A stretch of DNA of 64,000 nt from Corynebacterium faecale. Its GTDB lineage: Bacteria > Actinomycetota > Actinomycetes > Mycobacteriales > Mycobacteriaceae. The notes beneath the pieces are model-generated. The model had not been told where the DNA came from and did no database searches. It saw only the letters and a program-made list of their open reading frames with translations. The number at the start of each line of letters is the position of its first letter. Position 1 is the first letter of the stretch. The stretch spans positions 620,001 through 684,000 of the forward strand of contig NZ_CP047204.1 in assembly GCF_030408735.1 (NCBI RefSeq), read 5' to 3'. Below, in pieces: positions 9,239-19,096 of the stretch. The position numbers and the translations under genes are program-made.

Positions 9239-10249
9239 CTATGAGTTGATCATCTCCGAGACCTCCAGGAGGCCCTGGGTGATGTCGGTGCCGGCGGCGA
9301 ATCCGGTGGTGCGGGTGTCCGCGTAGAAAACCTTGTCATCAGCGATCGCCGGGACATCCGCCAACGCGGGGTTGGACAGGAAGTCGGCGAAGTCATCGCG
9401 ACCCTTGCCCAGGTAATCCTGAATGATGATGATGTCGGGGTTCATCGCGAGGACCTGCTCGGGATCAGCAGTGATCGTGCCGGTGGCGCCCAGGGAGTCC
9501 ACCAGGGGCTCGCCGCCGGCTTCACGGATCAGCCCGCTCATCATGGAAGATCCAGGCATGATCATCTGACGTGGGCCGCGCTGCATCATGGCGAGCACCT
9601 TCGGGGCCTCCTCCGGGGTGGTTACCTCGGAGCGTGTCTCCTGGATTTCAGCGATGGCCTCTGCCGCCTCATCTTCAGCACCGACCAGCTGGCCCACATA
9701 ATTCATGTGGGTGATGATGGAATCAATATCGCCCCAACCATCGATGTCGAAGTTGACCACCGGCACACCGAAGTTCTCCAGGATGGTGATGGTGTCCTGC
9801 TCAGTATCAAAGCGCGCACTCACGATCGCCAGATCAGGGTCAGCGGCGAGCACCTGCTCTGGATCCAGGGAACCACCGGGCTTGATCTGGGTGGGGACAT
9901 CCTGGGCGAGAGCGTAGAGCTCTTCATCCTCGGGGTTCATCTCGGAGGTGACCACCACCCGCTCCGCGCCGGCGAGCGGCAGGACCAGAGAAGCGGCCTC
10001 CGGGGTGATCACGGCGATACGCATCGGCTTGGATTCCAGGGTGATTTCCTGGTCGTCGATGGTGACGGTGCGCGGGTAGTCGGCATCCGAATCAGCGGCG
10101 GCCTCCCCGGACACCTCCGCAGCTGCAGTGGTCGTGGTGTTATCAGCACTGGAAGGGTTCTCCTCCGCCGGTGAGCACGCGGTGAGTGCCCACGGCACGG
10201 TCAGCGCTGCGGTCAGCAGGGCGGTAGAGAGTTTCACAGACTTCTTCAC
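9239..10249 (-). CDS. Iron/heme-type ABC transporter substrate-binding lipoprotein
   Basis: The product is a FepB/HmuT-like binding protein of about 336 residues. A signal peptide ends in LTAC, giving a lipidated cysteine near residue 25, followed by an acidic Thr/Ala linker and the binding domain (MRIAVITPEAASLVLPLAGAE; DPEQVLAADPDLAIVSARF). I prefer the GTG at 10247-10249, because the only Shine-Dalgarno-like AAAAGG abuts the ATG at 10259-10261 with no spacer; the ATG would add four residues. It is the last gene of a second iron-type ABC operon, 20-32 bases after the ATPase stop. Substrate could be a siderophore, heme or cobalamin; the DtxR-like site upstream of the operon favours iron. Confidence 0.88.
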   Translation of the reverse strand: MKKSVKLSTALLTAALTVPWALTACSPAEENPSSADNTTTTAAAEVSGEAAADSDADYPRTVTIDDQEITLESKPMRIAVITPEAASLVLPLAGAERVVVTSEMNPEDEELYALAQDVPTQIKPGGSLDPEQVLAADPDLAIVSARFDTEQDTITILENFGVPVVNFDIDGWGDIDSIITHMNYVGQLVGAEDEAAEAIAEIQETRSEVTTPEEAPKVLAMMQRGPRQMIMPGSSMMSGLIREAGGEPLVDSLGATGTITADPEQVLAMNPDIIIIQDYLGKGRDDFADFLSNPALADVPAIADDKVFYADTRTTGFAAGTDITQGLLEVSEMINS

Positions 10250-10281
10250 GGAGTAGATCATCCTTTTCAGAAACAGAACAG

Positions 10282-11088
10282 TTAGAACAGAGGGTCAGTG
10301 GTGGTGGGGAATGGGGTGATGCGCAGGCTGCCGGTGGTCGGATCATCATCCACCGCGATCGGCAGCCCGTAGACCCGCGACAGCGTGCTGGGTTGCAGCA
10401 CCTCGGCCACGGTGCCGGCGGCGGCTAGCTCTCCCTGCTGCATCAGCACGGCGTGGTCGCACCAGCGCGCGACGTGGTTGAGGTCGTGGAGCACCACCAC
10501 CACGGTTGTGCCCTGGGCGGCGCGCAGGCGCAGCAGTTGGAGCACTTCCACCTGGTGGCGGAGATCGAGGGCGGAGACCGGCTCGTCGAGAAGCATCACG
10601 GCGGTGTCCTGCGCCAGGGCGCGCGCGATGTGGATGAGCTGGCGTTGGCCACCTGAGAGCTCGTTGACGGGTTGGTCGGCGATATGCAGCGCATTGATCG
10701 CCCCGAGCGCGTCCTCGGTGGCGCGCCGGTCCTCCTCGGACTCTGCGGTGAAGCGTTTGCGATGTGGGTAGCGCCCCATCGCGACCACGTCGCGGGCCGC
10801 AAAACCGATGCGCAGCTCGGTGTCCTGCGGCACCAGCGACATCAGCCGGGCGCGGTCTGAGGTGCTTTGCGACGACACCCCCACGCCCCCCACGTACACA
10901 TCACCAGTGGACGGAATCAACCCCGCCATCGCTGACAGCGCTGTGGATTTTCCTGCCCCGTTGGGGCCGATGAGCGCAGTGACCTGTCCCGCAGGAGCAT
11001 GGAAGGACACACCCCGCACCGCATGATGCGTGGGGAAGGTGACGTCCAGGTTCTTCACCTCGATGCTGAGGCTGTCCGATCGGCTCAC
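10282..11088 (-). CDS. Iron/heme-type ABC transporter ATP-binding protein (HmuV/FecE-like)
   Basis: The product is 268 residues with Walker A GPNGAGKST at residues 41-49, the Q-loop region MSLVPQDTEL, the signature LSGGQRQLIHIARAL and Walker B VMLLDEPVSALDLRHQ. It is the cytoplasmic ATPase of the second iron-type importer. Its ATG overlaps the permease stop by 4 bases. The order permease, ATPase, binding protein differs from the first iron operon (binding protein first), so the two systems are not a simple tandem duplication. Confidence 0.93.
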   Translation of the reverse strand: MSRSDSLSIEVKNLDVTFPTHHAVRGVSFHAPAGQVTALIGPNGAGKSTALSAMAGLIPSTGDVYVGGVGVSSQSTSDRARLMSLVPQDTELRIGFAARDVVAMGRYPHRKRFTAESEEDRRATEDALGAINALHIADQPVNELSGGQRQLIHIARALAQDTAVMLLDEPVSALDLRHQVEVLQLLRLRAAQGTTVVVVLHDLNHVARWCDHAVLMQQGELAAAGTVAEVLQPSTLSRVYGLPIAVDDDPTTGSLRITPFPTTTDPLF

Positions 11089-12110
11089 AGCCCCAGTCCT
11101 CTCCGCTTGCGCACGGTGAGCAGAAGATAGAGGAAGATCGGCGAACCGATGAACGCCACCACCACGCCGGTCTGCAGCACCACGGGGGAGAAGAGTAGGC
11201 GTGCCACGGTGTCCGCGACGATGACGAAAGTGCCACCGAGGATCGCGGCCGCCGGCAGGAGTGCCCGGTGATCCGCGCCGATGACGATGCGGATCAGGTG
11301 AGGCACCACCAGCCCAACGAAGGTGATGGTTCCGGAGACCGCCACCGCCGTCGCCGTGAGCAGAGCAGCCAGGGCAAGCAGGATGATGCGGGCACGGCCC
11401 ACATTCAACCCGGAGGTCTGTGCGGTGGATTCGCCCAACAGCATCAGGTTGAGGTCGCGGGAGGCACCGACTGCCAGGATCAGCCCCAGGATGATCGGGA
11501 TCACCGCCACCCCCACATGGTCCCAGGTGCGGGATACCAGATCACCGTTGAGCCAGAACGCCACGGAACGCAGTTCCGAATCCTGCGGGGCATTGGCCGT
11601 GGCTGCGGAGATCACCGCACCGAGAAACGCGGTGATGGCCAGGCCGACCAGCACCAGGGTGGCGGGATCGGCACCGCGGCCATCCATCGCCCTGGAGCTG
11701 GCGATCAGATAGACCACCGCCACGGTGATCAGCGCACCCATGAAAGCGGCGAAGGGCACTGTCCACTGACCGAAGAAGCTGGTACCGGTGACAATGGTGA
11801 GCACCGCGGCCACCGCAGCTCCGGAGGACACACCCACGATGCCCGGATCAGCCAGGGGGTTGTGGAACACCGTCTGCATGATGGCACCGGACACGGCCAG
11901 GGCGGCACCCACCAACGCGGCGATGATGATGCGTGGGGCGCGGATCTCTGTGACCACCGGCGAGGTGGGCAGATCAGCGAAGGGCACGGTCACCGGTCCC
12001 AGCATGAGGGAGACCACGAACGAGCCGACCAGCAGAATGATCGATCCGATGATGACTACCGGCGTAGTCAATCCGCTGCTAGTTCGCGACACAACATCCC
12101 TTAATGGCAA
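11085..12110 (-). CDS. Iron/heme-type ABC transporter permease (FecCD family)
   Basis: The product is 341 residues with FecCD landmarks: IRAPRIIIAALVGAALAVSG near residue 55, NPLADPGIVGVSSGAAVAAV after it, and GTITFVGLVVPHLIRIVIG in the C-terminal third. Only one permease gene is present, so the channel is probably a homodimer as in BtuC or HmuU systems. It is the first gene of the operon, and a DtxR-like sequence lies 18-36 bases upstream of its start. Confidence 0.92.
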   Translation of the reverse strand: MPLRDVVSRTSSGLTTPVVIIGSIILLVGSFVVSLMLGPVTVPFADLPTSPVVTEIRAPRIIIAALVGAALAVSGAIMQTVFHNPLADPGIVGVSSGAAVAAVLTIVTGTSFFGQWTVPFAAFMGALITVAVVYLIASSRAMDGRGADPATLVLVGLAITAFLGAVISAATANAPQDSELRSVAFWLNGDLVSRTWDHVGVAVIPIILGLILAVGASRDLNLMLLGESTAQTSGLNVGRARIILLALAALLTATAVAVSGTITFVGLVVPHLIRIVIGADHRALLPAAAILGGTFVIVADTVARLLFSPVVLQTGVVVAFIGSPIFLYLLLTVRKRRGLGL

Positions 12111-12127
12111 TAGATTCGAGCTCAGTA

Positions 12128-12146
12128 CCCGCTTAGCTTAACCAAC
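12128..12146 (-). promoter_or_regulatory. DtxR-like operator upstream of the second iron ABC operon
   Basis: Read on the minus strand, GTTGGTTAAGCTAAGCGGG matches about 12 of 19 positions of the DtxR/IdeR consensus, with the core GGTTAAGCTAA well conserved. The position just before the permease gene suits an iron repressor; the match is weaker than those at 5655-5693. Confidence 0.5.
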
Positions 12147-12259
12147 CGTATGAGCAAATCCCCAAACTTTCGGGTGATCACCTCTCATTGGTCATCTTAA
12201 CCCTGTTGTCAGGAGCGGAGATTAATGTTCCCTCAACCATTGAGTCCGCGGTGTAGTGA

Positions 12260-13315
<1,056 letters not shown>

Positions 13316-13333
13316 ACACCGGTTGATTATTAC

Positions 13334-13372
13334 AATCCGGCCACGCAGCAAGCCTGCCTGGCCGGATTTTCC
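13334..13372 (+). terminator. Intrinsic terminator after trpS
   Basis: AATCCGGCCA (13334-13343) pairs perfectly with TGGCCGGATT (13359-13368), with a 15-base loop and a short T run afterwards. Confidence 0.7.
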
Positions 13373-13450
13373 TATCCTGGGAGACATCACAGTGATTTAG
13401 CCCGCCTGAGATCCCCTGGGATCTCCCTGAATTTCATGAGGACGAGACAC

Positions 13451-14536
13451 ATGGCCACCAGAACCGCGCCGGACGATCGCAACACCGATGAATACGGAAT
13501 CGAGCGGATCCGTGAAGATGAACCGGGCTTCGTGGACAAGATGCGTGACAAGTATGAGTGGTTCGATCACATCATGCGCATGCAGGAGCGATTCGGCTCC
13601 AAAGGCGGTAACCAGCTGTCCGCCGGCATCACTTATTTTTCGGTGTTGTCTATTTTCCCCATCGCCATGTTGGCCTTCGCCACCATGGGTTTTGTCCTGG
13701 CGGGCAACCCGGATCTGCTTGCCCGTGTCCAGGAGGAGATCACCGGAGCCTTCGACGGTGATGTGGGCGAGACCGTCAACAGTATTGTCGAAAGCGCCAT
13801 CGAGCAGCGCGGTACGGTTCTCGGAATCGGCGGTCTCACCGCGCTGTGGGCCGGTCTCAATTGGATGAATAACTTGCGCTTCGGTGTGAGCCGCATGTGG
13901 GCCCTTGATCCCACCGAGGGCAATTTCGTGGTGAAGAAGATCAATGACCTCATCGCTCTGGTCATCCTGCTCCTCGCCCTGGTCCTGGCTTTCGGTATCA
14001 CCGCAGTGGGTGCCTCGGGTGCCACCCAGACCCTCCTTGACTGGGTTGGACTGGGTGATGTTCCAGGTATCAGCATCATCACCTGGGTTGTGGCACTGGT
14101 CGTGGGCATCCTGGCCAATTTCCTGGTGTTCTTCTGGTTGATCAAGTTCCTGCCGCGCACCAAGGTTCCCATGAAATCCGCCATCCAGGGGGCTCTGATC
14201 GGTGCGATCATCTTTGAAGTGGTCAAGCAGCTCGCCTCGGTGCTGGCCTCCAATGCGCTGAGTAACCCCGCCGGCGCCACCTTCGGCCCCATCATCGGCA
14301 TCATGGTGGTGCTCTATCTGGTGTGGCGCATCCTCATGTACTGCTCGGCTTGGTCGGCCACCAGTGAGGAATCATTGCGGCTGGCAGTGGTTCCCGCGCC
14401 GGAGCCGGCTGTGATCCGCGTCCGCAACGAGCTGTCCCCGGAGGTCGCCCCGGTCGATGCGGCACGCAACGTGGGCATCGGCGTGGCCGTGGGTGCCGTC
14501 GCAGCGGGTGCGCTGGCATTCCTGCAGAAGAAATAA
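13451..14536 (+). CDS. YihY/BrkB-family inner membrane protein
   Basis: From the ATG at 13451 the product is 361 residues with six hydrophobic segments between about residues 60 and 310 and short hydrophilic ends. The block GNQLSAGITYFSVLSIFPIAML near residue 55 and GLTALWAGLNWMNNLRFGVSRMW near 135 are characteristic of the YihY/BrkB (UPF0761) family, once mis-called ribonuclease BN. GAGGA at 13438-13442 lies 8 bases before this ATG, so the ATG at 13436 (overlapping the site itself) is rejected. A final hydrophobic stretch near residue 345 may be another helix. Function is unknown for the family. Confidence 0.88.
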   Translation: MATRTAPDDRNTDEYGIERIREDEPGFVDKMRDKYEWFDHIMRMQERFGSKGGNQLSAGITYFSVLSIFPIAMLAFATMGFVLAGNPDLLARVQEEITGAFDGDVGETVNSIVESAIEQRGTVLGIGGLTALWAGLNWMNNLRFGVSRMWALDPTEGNFVVKKINDLIALVILLLALVLAFGITAVGASGATQTLLDWVGLGDVPGISIITWVVALVVGILANFLVFFWLIKFLPRTKVPMKSAIQGALIGAIIFEVVKQLASVLASNALSNPAGATFGPIIGIMVVLYLVWRILMYCSAWSATSEESLRLAVVPAPEPAVIRVRNELSPEVAPVDAARNVGIGVAVGAVAAGALAFLQKK

Positions 14537-14603
14537 CAGCACCTCTGCTCCTTCAGGGGTGAGGTCAGGGCGTTCCCCGATTCCCGGGGAGGGCCCTGTG
14601 GAA

Positions 14604-14609
14604 TAGGCT
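14604..14609 (+). promoter_or_regulatory. -10 hexamer TAGGCT of a leaderless promoter
   Basis: TAGGCT ends 7 nt before the ATG at 14617 and no ribosome binding site is seen. Confidence 0.5.
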
Positions 14610-14616
14610 TGAGGGT

Positions 14617-15498
14617 ATGAACACGAACCTGCCCAACCTGTACTCGGCCTTCGACCTGGATCGCACTGATGATACTGATGCGCTCGGAGTGGTTCTCTCC
14701 GCGCGGGATCTGCGCCTGGAGCAGATGGGTATCACCCCTGATGATCCCCGACGCGCGCAGACCGTGATGGCGTTCTCAGTGCTCAACGATCCCATCAAAC
14801 GTGCGCTTTACGACGAAAAACTAGACACCGGCACGCCCCTCACCTGGGATCAGATTCACCACCTCGGGAATTTCGGCACCATCCCGGAAGCACCTCCGCA
14901 ACAGCAGCAGTGGCAGCAGCCCCAGCCCCAGAATGATTTCGGTTACTCCTTCGGTGCCCCGAACACGGCATTCGCCAGTAATACCTACAACCCCTTCGAC
15001 AACCAGGTCCAGTCCTCGATGTCGGGTTCCCACTTCGCCAGCCATTCGGCCATGGCCCCGTACGGTGCCAACAATGCGATGAATGTGCAGCGTCCCACAG
15101 CGGGTGCCCGACTTGGAATGGCGTGGCTTGATCTCATTCTGGCCGGTATCGCTGCCATCATCGTCGCGGGAATCTTCGGCGGAAACGAGTTCAGTGTCTG
15201 GATCATCACGGCGATCGTCTCCATCGCCTATGTGGTGGGTTTTGAAAGCGTCATGGGTGCCACCCCGGCTAAGAAGTTCTTCGGCTATGAGGTCCGGGAT
15301 GTCAATACCCATTCCCGACTGTCTGCAGGCGCGGTGGCCAAGCGAAACTGGTGGAAGTTTGCCAACCTCATCCCCGGAGGCACTCTGGTCACCCTCATCA
15401 TGGCTGGTTATTACGGCAACCAGATCAAGGAGGAGAACATGATGCGCGGTGGTCACGACAAGATGGCCAACGCCGAGGTGGTTAAGAAGAACTCCTAA
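14617..15498 (+). CDS. J-like domain and RDD-family membrane protein
   Basis: The product is 293 residues in three parts. Residues 1-70 resemble a degenerate J domain: NLYSAFDLD at the start and AFSVLNDPIKRALYDEKL at 52-69 match DnaJ helices, but the HPD tripeptide needed to stimulate Hsp70 is absent. Residues 80-135 form a Gln/Pro/Asn-rich linker. Residues 138-275 are an RDD domain with membrane segments (ARLGMAWLDLILAGIAAIIVAG) and the motif MGATPAKKFFGYEVRD. The stop overlaps the stop of the convergent carboxypeptidase gene by 4 bases. RDD proteins are membrane proteins of mostly unknown function; the role here is not known. Confidence 0.85.
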   Translation: MNTNLPNLYSAFDLDRTDDTDALGVVLSARDLRLEQMGITPDDPRRAQTVMAFSVLNDPIKRALYDEKLDTGTPLTWDQIHHLGNFGTIPEAPPQQQQWQQPQPQNDFGYSFGAPNTAFASNTYNPFDNQVQSSMSGSHFASHSAMAPYGANNAMNVQRPTAGARLGMAWLDLILAGIAAIIVAGIFGGNEFSVWIITAIVSIAYVVGFESVMGATPAKKFFGYEVRDVNTHSRLSAGAVAKRNWWKFANLIPGGTLVTLIMAGYYGNQIKEENMMRGGHDKMANAEVVKKNS

Positions 15499-16766
15499 CG
15501 GCGTTGCCGGAAGGTCCAGGTCAGTGCAGCCAGGAGCAACAACACGATCACGGTGATGGGGAGGGCGACCCGGACGATATCCAACGTTGCGGAGTCTGCC
15601 TCCTCAGGGGTGGGGGATGGTGCAGGTTCTGTCGGGGGTAGTTCCGTGGCGGTTGGTTGCTCTTCCTCCAGCTCACCGAGCTGGCCCACACCGGCGCCCG
15701 GGAGGGTGTCCAGGGAGGCGTCGATAAGCTCTCTGGCCTGAACCCAGGGGGAGGCTTTATCCACCGTGGTGTCCAGGATGACGGCGCCGAGGCGGCGGCC
15801 ATCCCGATTGAGTGCGCCGACGAAGGTGTGGTTGGCGTCATCGGTGTAACCGGTTTTACCACCGATGCCATCTGGATCATTGAGGAACAGACCGTTGTCA
15901 TTCCACACCTGGAAACCGTCATTGTCGCCCCAACCGGGGAAATCAATGTATTCGGTATCCACGATCTCCGCGAAACGGGGATTCTGCCACGCATGTTGGT
16001 AGATCAGCGCCATGTCGTAGGCGGAGGTGGACATACCGGGAGCGTCGAGACCTGAATAGGTGGCCGCGACGGTGCTCTGGGTGCCGATCTCCCGGGCCCG
16101 CTCATTGATTATCTCCAGGGTGGCCTCATCCCCGCCGAGCTCCTGGGCGAGCAGATAAGCAGCGTCATTGCCACTGGCCAGCAGTAATCCGTGGAGTAGT
16201 TCATCAACTGTGTAGTCACCGCCCTCACCCACACCCACGCGGGAGCCCTCGATATTGGCGGCGTCCCAGGTGCCGGTGACCCTGGCCTGGGGATTCAGTT
16301 CCTCGATGGCGATCAGACCAAGAAGGACTTTGATGATGCTGGCGGGGCGGTAGCGGCCGTGTGGATCCTTGGTGGCCAGGATCTCCCCGGAATCCACATC
16401 AAAGACCATCCACGCCGAGGCCGTCTGGTTCTCCGGGACCTGGAAACCCTCCGGGGCAATCACACCGCAGTTGTCCATGAGCGGGCCACCGGCTGGGACA
16501 TCAGGGATGGGCAGAGGCGTCGGGGTGGGATCACCTGGGGTCACCACCTCGGAGGTGGTGCGTGCACTGCTGGGGGCTTGGAGCCAGGGGCAGTTGTCGG
16601 TGTCGGGGGCGTCCTCGCGGGAGGTGGGCTGCCCGTCATCGTCTTGCTCCTCCACAGTTTCGGCGTTTTCCGCTGTCACTGGTGGGGGAGAGGTTTCCTG
16701 CGCGGCGGCCACGGGTGGGAATATCAGTGCCAGTGTGGTGGCTGCCGCCACGAGGGAAGTTCTCAT
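15495..16766 (-). CDS. D-alanyl-D-alanine carboxypeptidase (PBP5/DacA-like, S11 family)
   Basis: The product is 423 residues. A signal peptide (MRTSLVAAATTLALIFPPVAAAQ) is followed by an acidic low-complexity segment of about 70 residues, then the S11 peptidase domain with all three catalytic motifs: SIIK (SxxK) in RPASIIKVLLGL near residue 142, SGN in LLASGNDAAYLL near 215 and KTG in GGKTGYTDDANH near 305. A Pro/Glu-rich stalk precedes a C-terminal membrane helix and basic tail (TWTFRQRR), so it is anchored outside the membrane. It trims the terminal D-Ala of peptidoglycan stem peptides. A TACTAT hexamer 9 nt before the ATG hints at leaderless expression. Confidence 0.92.
   Translation of the reverse strand: MRTSLVAAATTLALIFPPVAAAQETSPPPVTAENAETVEEQDDDGQPTSREDAPDTDNCPWLQAPSSARTTSEVVTPGDPTPTPLPIPDVPAGGPLMDNCGVIAPEGFQVPENQTASAWMVFDVDSGEILATKDPHGRYRPASIIKVLLGLIAIEELNPQARVTGTWDAANIEGSRVGVGEGGDYTVDELLHGLLLASGNDAAYLLAQELGGDEATLEIINERAREIGTQSTVAATYSGLDAPGMSTSAYDMALIYQHAWQNPRFAEIVDTEYIDFPGWGDNDGFQVWNDNGLFLNDPDGIGGKTGYTDDANHTFVGALNRDGRRLGAVILDTTVDKASPWVQARELIDASLDTLPGAGVGQLGELEEEQPTATELPPTEPAPSPTPEEADSATLDIVRVALPITVIVLLLLAALTWTFRQRR
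15719..15729 (+). repeat. CGTCGAYAAGC motif, copy 3
   Basis: CGTCGATAAGC inside the carboxypeptidase gene (antisense to it), continued by TCTCTGG. Confidence 0.6.
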
Positions 16767-16821
16767 GAACGCTAGATAGTACCTGCCGTTGTATGGACAG
16801 TCGGGACAGGTACCGGAGTTT

Positions 16822-18051
16822 TTAGAACTTGGAGAAGCGCTTGGTCAGCATTTCCTCGAGTTCGCGCCAGGAGGTGGAGTGGTCATTGAACGGTGCGTGG
16901 GGGACATAACCTGAGGTGTCACTGGCGCCGAGCATGTAGGAGATGTAGTCCTGCATGCGTGGATTGGCCAGGAAGTAGGAGTTCATGGAATCATCACCGG
17001 ACCAGTCAGCGGCGTCGGCCATGAGCTCATAGGCGCGGCCCATCTGCTTGGTGTCCACAGCGTCCACAGAGGTGTTGATGTCCTGGGCCAGACCATTGAA
17101 GGAATAGACATTGTCCGGGTGCACCATGATCTCGGTTTCTCCGGCATTGATGCCCAGCATGAGATCCGGCCAGGTGGAGGCCCGGGCCAGATCGTGGTCA
17201 TCGTGTTCGACCAGCCAGCGCAGCAGTGACTTCTGGCTGTTGAAGGTGAAGATCTCGCCGAATTTTCCCAGGAATACCGGCTGGCCTTCGATGTAGGTGC
17301 GCAGGGTGTATACGGAACGGCCGTCGAGGGAGATCCTGATCGGATCGATGCCGGCGGCGGTCCATGCGGAGGTGTCGTAGGGGTCGACCTTTTCGGCCTC
17401 TTCCTTCGCGATCTGTTCTTCGGCCTCACGGGCTGCCTCCCGTGCGGACTGGGCCTCACGGATACGGGTGGTGGCGTCCTCGGTGAAGATCTGGTCGCCT
17501 TCCTTGACGGTGACGGCCTCATCAAGGGAATCCACCACGGTGCCCCAGTTGGTCAGTACGGCGCGACCGATGGCTGACCACTCACCCAGGCCGTTGGGTC
17601 CGGAGAAATGGTCTGCCCCGCGGTCAACATTGCCCAGGACCGAATGCGAGGAGAAGAAACCACTGACGGGCATCGCGGACGTGACATTGCCCAGGCTGCG
17701 CACCACGGCGAAGATTCGGGAGATGGTCTTGACGTTGACGTAGGAGGGACGTTCCGCAAGCAGGGCCGGTGCCCCCACGATGTCATGCTCATCATTGGCA
17801 TCCGGAACCACACGTGCGGCGTCACCGGCGTTGAAGGCGGACCAGTCCGGGTGGGAGGTCAGGTCGTGCCGGGAATCTGATTCGATGAAGACGAGCAGCT
17901 CTTCCGGGGAGTTGAACACATACAGGTTCTCTTCTGCTCCGAGGAACGCCTGCCATTCACTACCGTGTTCCCTCCAGCTGGGGGCCCACAGGGTGTAGAA
18001 GTCACCTTCGGTGAGTGAGAGTTTTACGGGGACGATTCCTTTTTCAGCCAT
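16822..18051 (-). CDS. Conserved hypothetical protein with an internally duplicated domain
   Basis: From the ATG at 18049-18051 the product is 409 residues; AGGA lies 9 bases before it, while the GTG at 18055-18057 is too close to that site. No signal peptide or membrane segment is visible. Two related stretches occur at about residues 18-90 and 247-317: FYTLW...FLG..ENLYVFNSPEELL...RHDL...NAGD and VYTLR...FLG.FGEIFTFNSQKSLL...DHDL...NAGE. They flank a charged Ala/Glu-rich coiled coil at 190-222. I recognise the protein as a conserved actinobacterial hypothetical but know no function. It stands alone between the carboxypeptidase and NlpC/P60 genes on the same strand. Confidence 0.85.
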   Translation of the reverse strand: MAEKGIVPVKLSLTEGDFYTLWAPSWREHGSEWQAFLGAEENLYVFNSPEELLVFIESDSRHDLTSHPDWSAFNAGDAARVVPDANDEHDIVGAPALLAERPSYVNVKTISRIFAVVRSLGNVTSAMPVSGFFSSHSVLGNVDRGADHFSGPNGLGEWSAIGRAVLTNWGTVVDSLDEAVTVKEGDQIFTEDATTRIREAQSAREAAREAEEQIAKEEAEKVDPYDTSAWTAAGIDPIRISLDGRSVYTLRTYIEGQPVFLGKFGEIFTFNSQKSLLRWLVEHDDHDLARASTWPDLMLGINAGETEIMVHPDNVYSFNGLAQDINTSVDAVDTKQMGRAYELMADAADWSGDDSMNSYFLANPRMQDYISYMLGASDTSGYVPHAPFNDHSTSWRELEEMLTKRFSKF

Positions 18052-18151
18052 GCTCACAAATCCTAGCCGTTGTGATATTCCTCCGTCACCTGTCTCACCC
18101 TATAGGGCCCAGGTGGGCGGATAAGGGGGGGTATTTGTCAAGGTCAGCGCC

Positions 18152-19096
18152 TCAGCCGGTGGGGCGGTGGAACCCGTAGAAGGCCATTCCGATATTGGAG
18201 GTGCGCACCGGGTTCATCTGGACCGGGTCGCCGGCTTCGATGATCTGCCCGTCACCCGCATACATGGCTGCGTGTCCATCCCAGATGAGCAGGTCCCCGG
18301 GTTGAAGTTCGTCGTAGCTGACCTGTCTGCCCACTGCCTGTTGGTCGGCTGTACGGGGGATATCCACACCGGCCTGCTGCCACGCCCACTGGGTGAGTCC
18401 ACTGCAGTCGAATCCATTCGGCGTGGTGCCGCCCCAGACATAGGGGGTTCCGAGCATGCTGCGGGCGGCGGCCACGGCGCGTTCGCCAGCCTCACCCCCT
18501 GAACTGGAGGTGTTGGCCTGGGTGAACTGAATCGCGGCTTCAGTGGATGATTCAGTGGATGGCTTAACGGATGGTTCAGCGGTGGCACCCCCAGCTGGTC
18601 CAGTACCCGGCCCAAGGTCAGCAGCCTGCACCGGTGGGCCGAGTTCACCGGGAGCCAGTTGGATAACCTGGTCCAGCTGCCCGATTGCCGGTTGCAGGGC
18701 CACACCAAGTTCCCCGACCCGTGCTGTTGCGGCCTCCATGAAAATCCAGGGCAGGGTGGTCAGTTCTGCACGGGCAGCCAACGCGGTGGCGGGATGTGGG
18801 CACAGGGAGAGAAGCAGGAGAGGAGGAACCCGGTGCATCAACTCGGTGGCCAGACCCTGAAGATCCTCCCTGGCGCTATCGATCAGTGGAGCTGCCTGCC
18901 ACATCACCCCGGTGATGATCCTGTGGTGGTTGTCCAGGTCCCGGCTCAGGTTGAGCAGTGGTGCTACACTGGTTCCCAGTTCCGTGGCCAGTGCGAGTGC
19001 GGAGCTGACATCGGGCACGGTGGGCAGTATCACCTCAGGCGTGGAGTCGGGCATATGTCCCAGGATGAAACGAACAGTGGCGAGCATGTCGGTCAT
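18152..19096 (-). CDS. NlpC/P60-family cell wall peptidase without a visible signal peptide
   Basis: The product is 314 residues. Residues 1-155 are predicted helical and carry no Sec signal peptide; residues 160-200 are a Pro/Ser/Thr/Glu-rich linker built from short repeats; residues 203-314 are an NlpC/P60 domain. Catalytic residues appear as Cys231 in NGFDCSGL, His275 in [10 protein letters not shown] and Glu287 in IIEAGDP, the same Cys-His-Glu set as in mycobacterial RipA. Such enzymes cut peptidoglycan stem peptides outside the membrane, so an export route other than Sec is implied. The ATG overlaps the stop of the upstream EspC-like gene by 4 bases. Alternatively the start is misplaced, but no upstream signal sequence is visible. 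Confidence 0.88.
   Translation of the reverse strand: MTDMLATVRFILGHMPDSTPEVILPTVPDVSSALALATELGTSVAPLLNLSRDLDNHHRIITGVMWQAAPLIDSAREDLQGLATELMHRVPPLLLLSLCPHPATALAARAELTTLPWIFMEAATARVGELGVALQPAIGQLDQVIQLAPGELGPPVQAADLGPGTGPAGGATAEPSVKPSTESSTEAAIQFTQANTSSSGGEAGERAVAAARSMLGTPYVWGGTTPNGFDCSGLTQWAWQQAGVDIPRTADQQAVGRQVSYDELQPGDLLIWDGHAAMYAGDGQIIEAGDPVQMNPVRTSNIGMAFYGFHRPTG
18535..18590 (-). repeat. Degenerate 12-bp tandem repeat in the NlpC/P60 linker
   Basis: About four imperfect units of the type TCAGTGGATGAT/TCAGTGGATGGC/TTAACGGATGGT follow one another. They encode the repetitive Ser/Thr/Glu/Pro linker before the catalytic domain and keep the frame. Confidence 0.6.
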
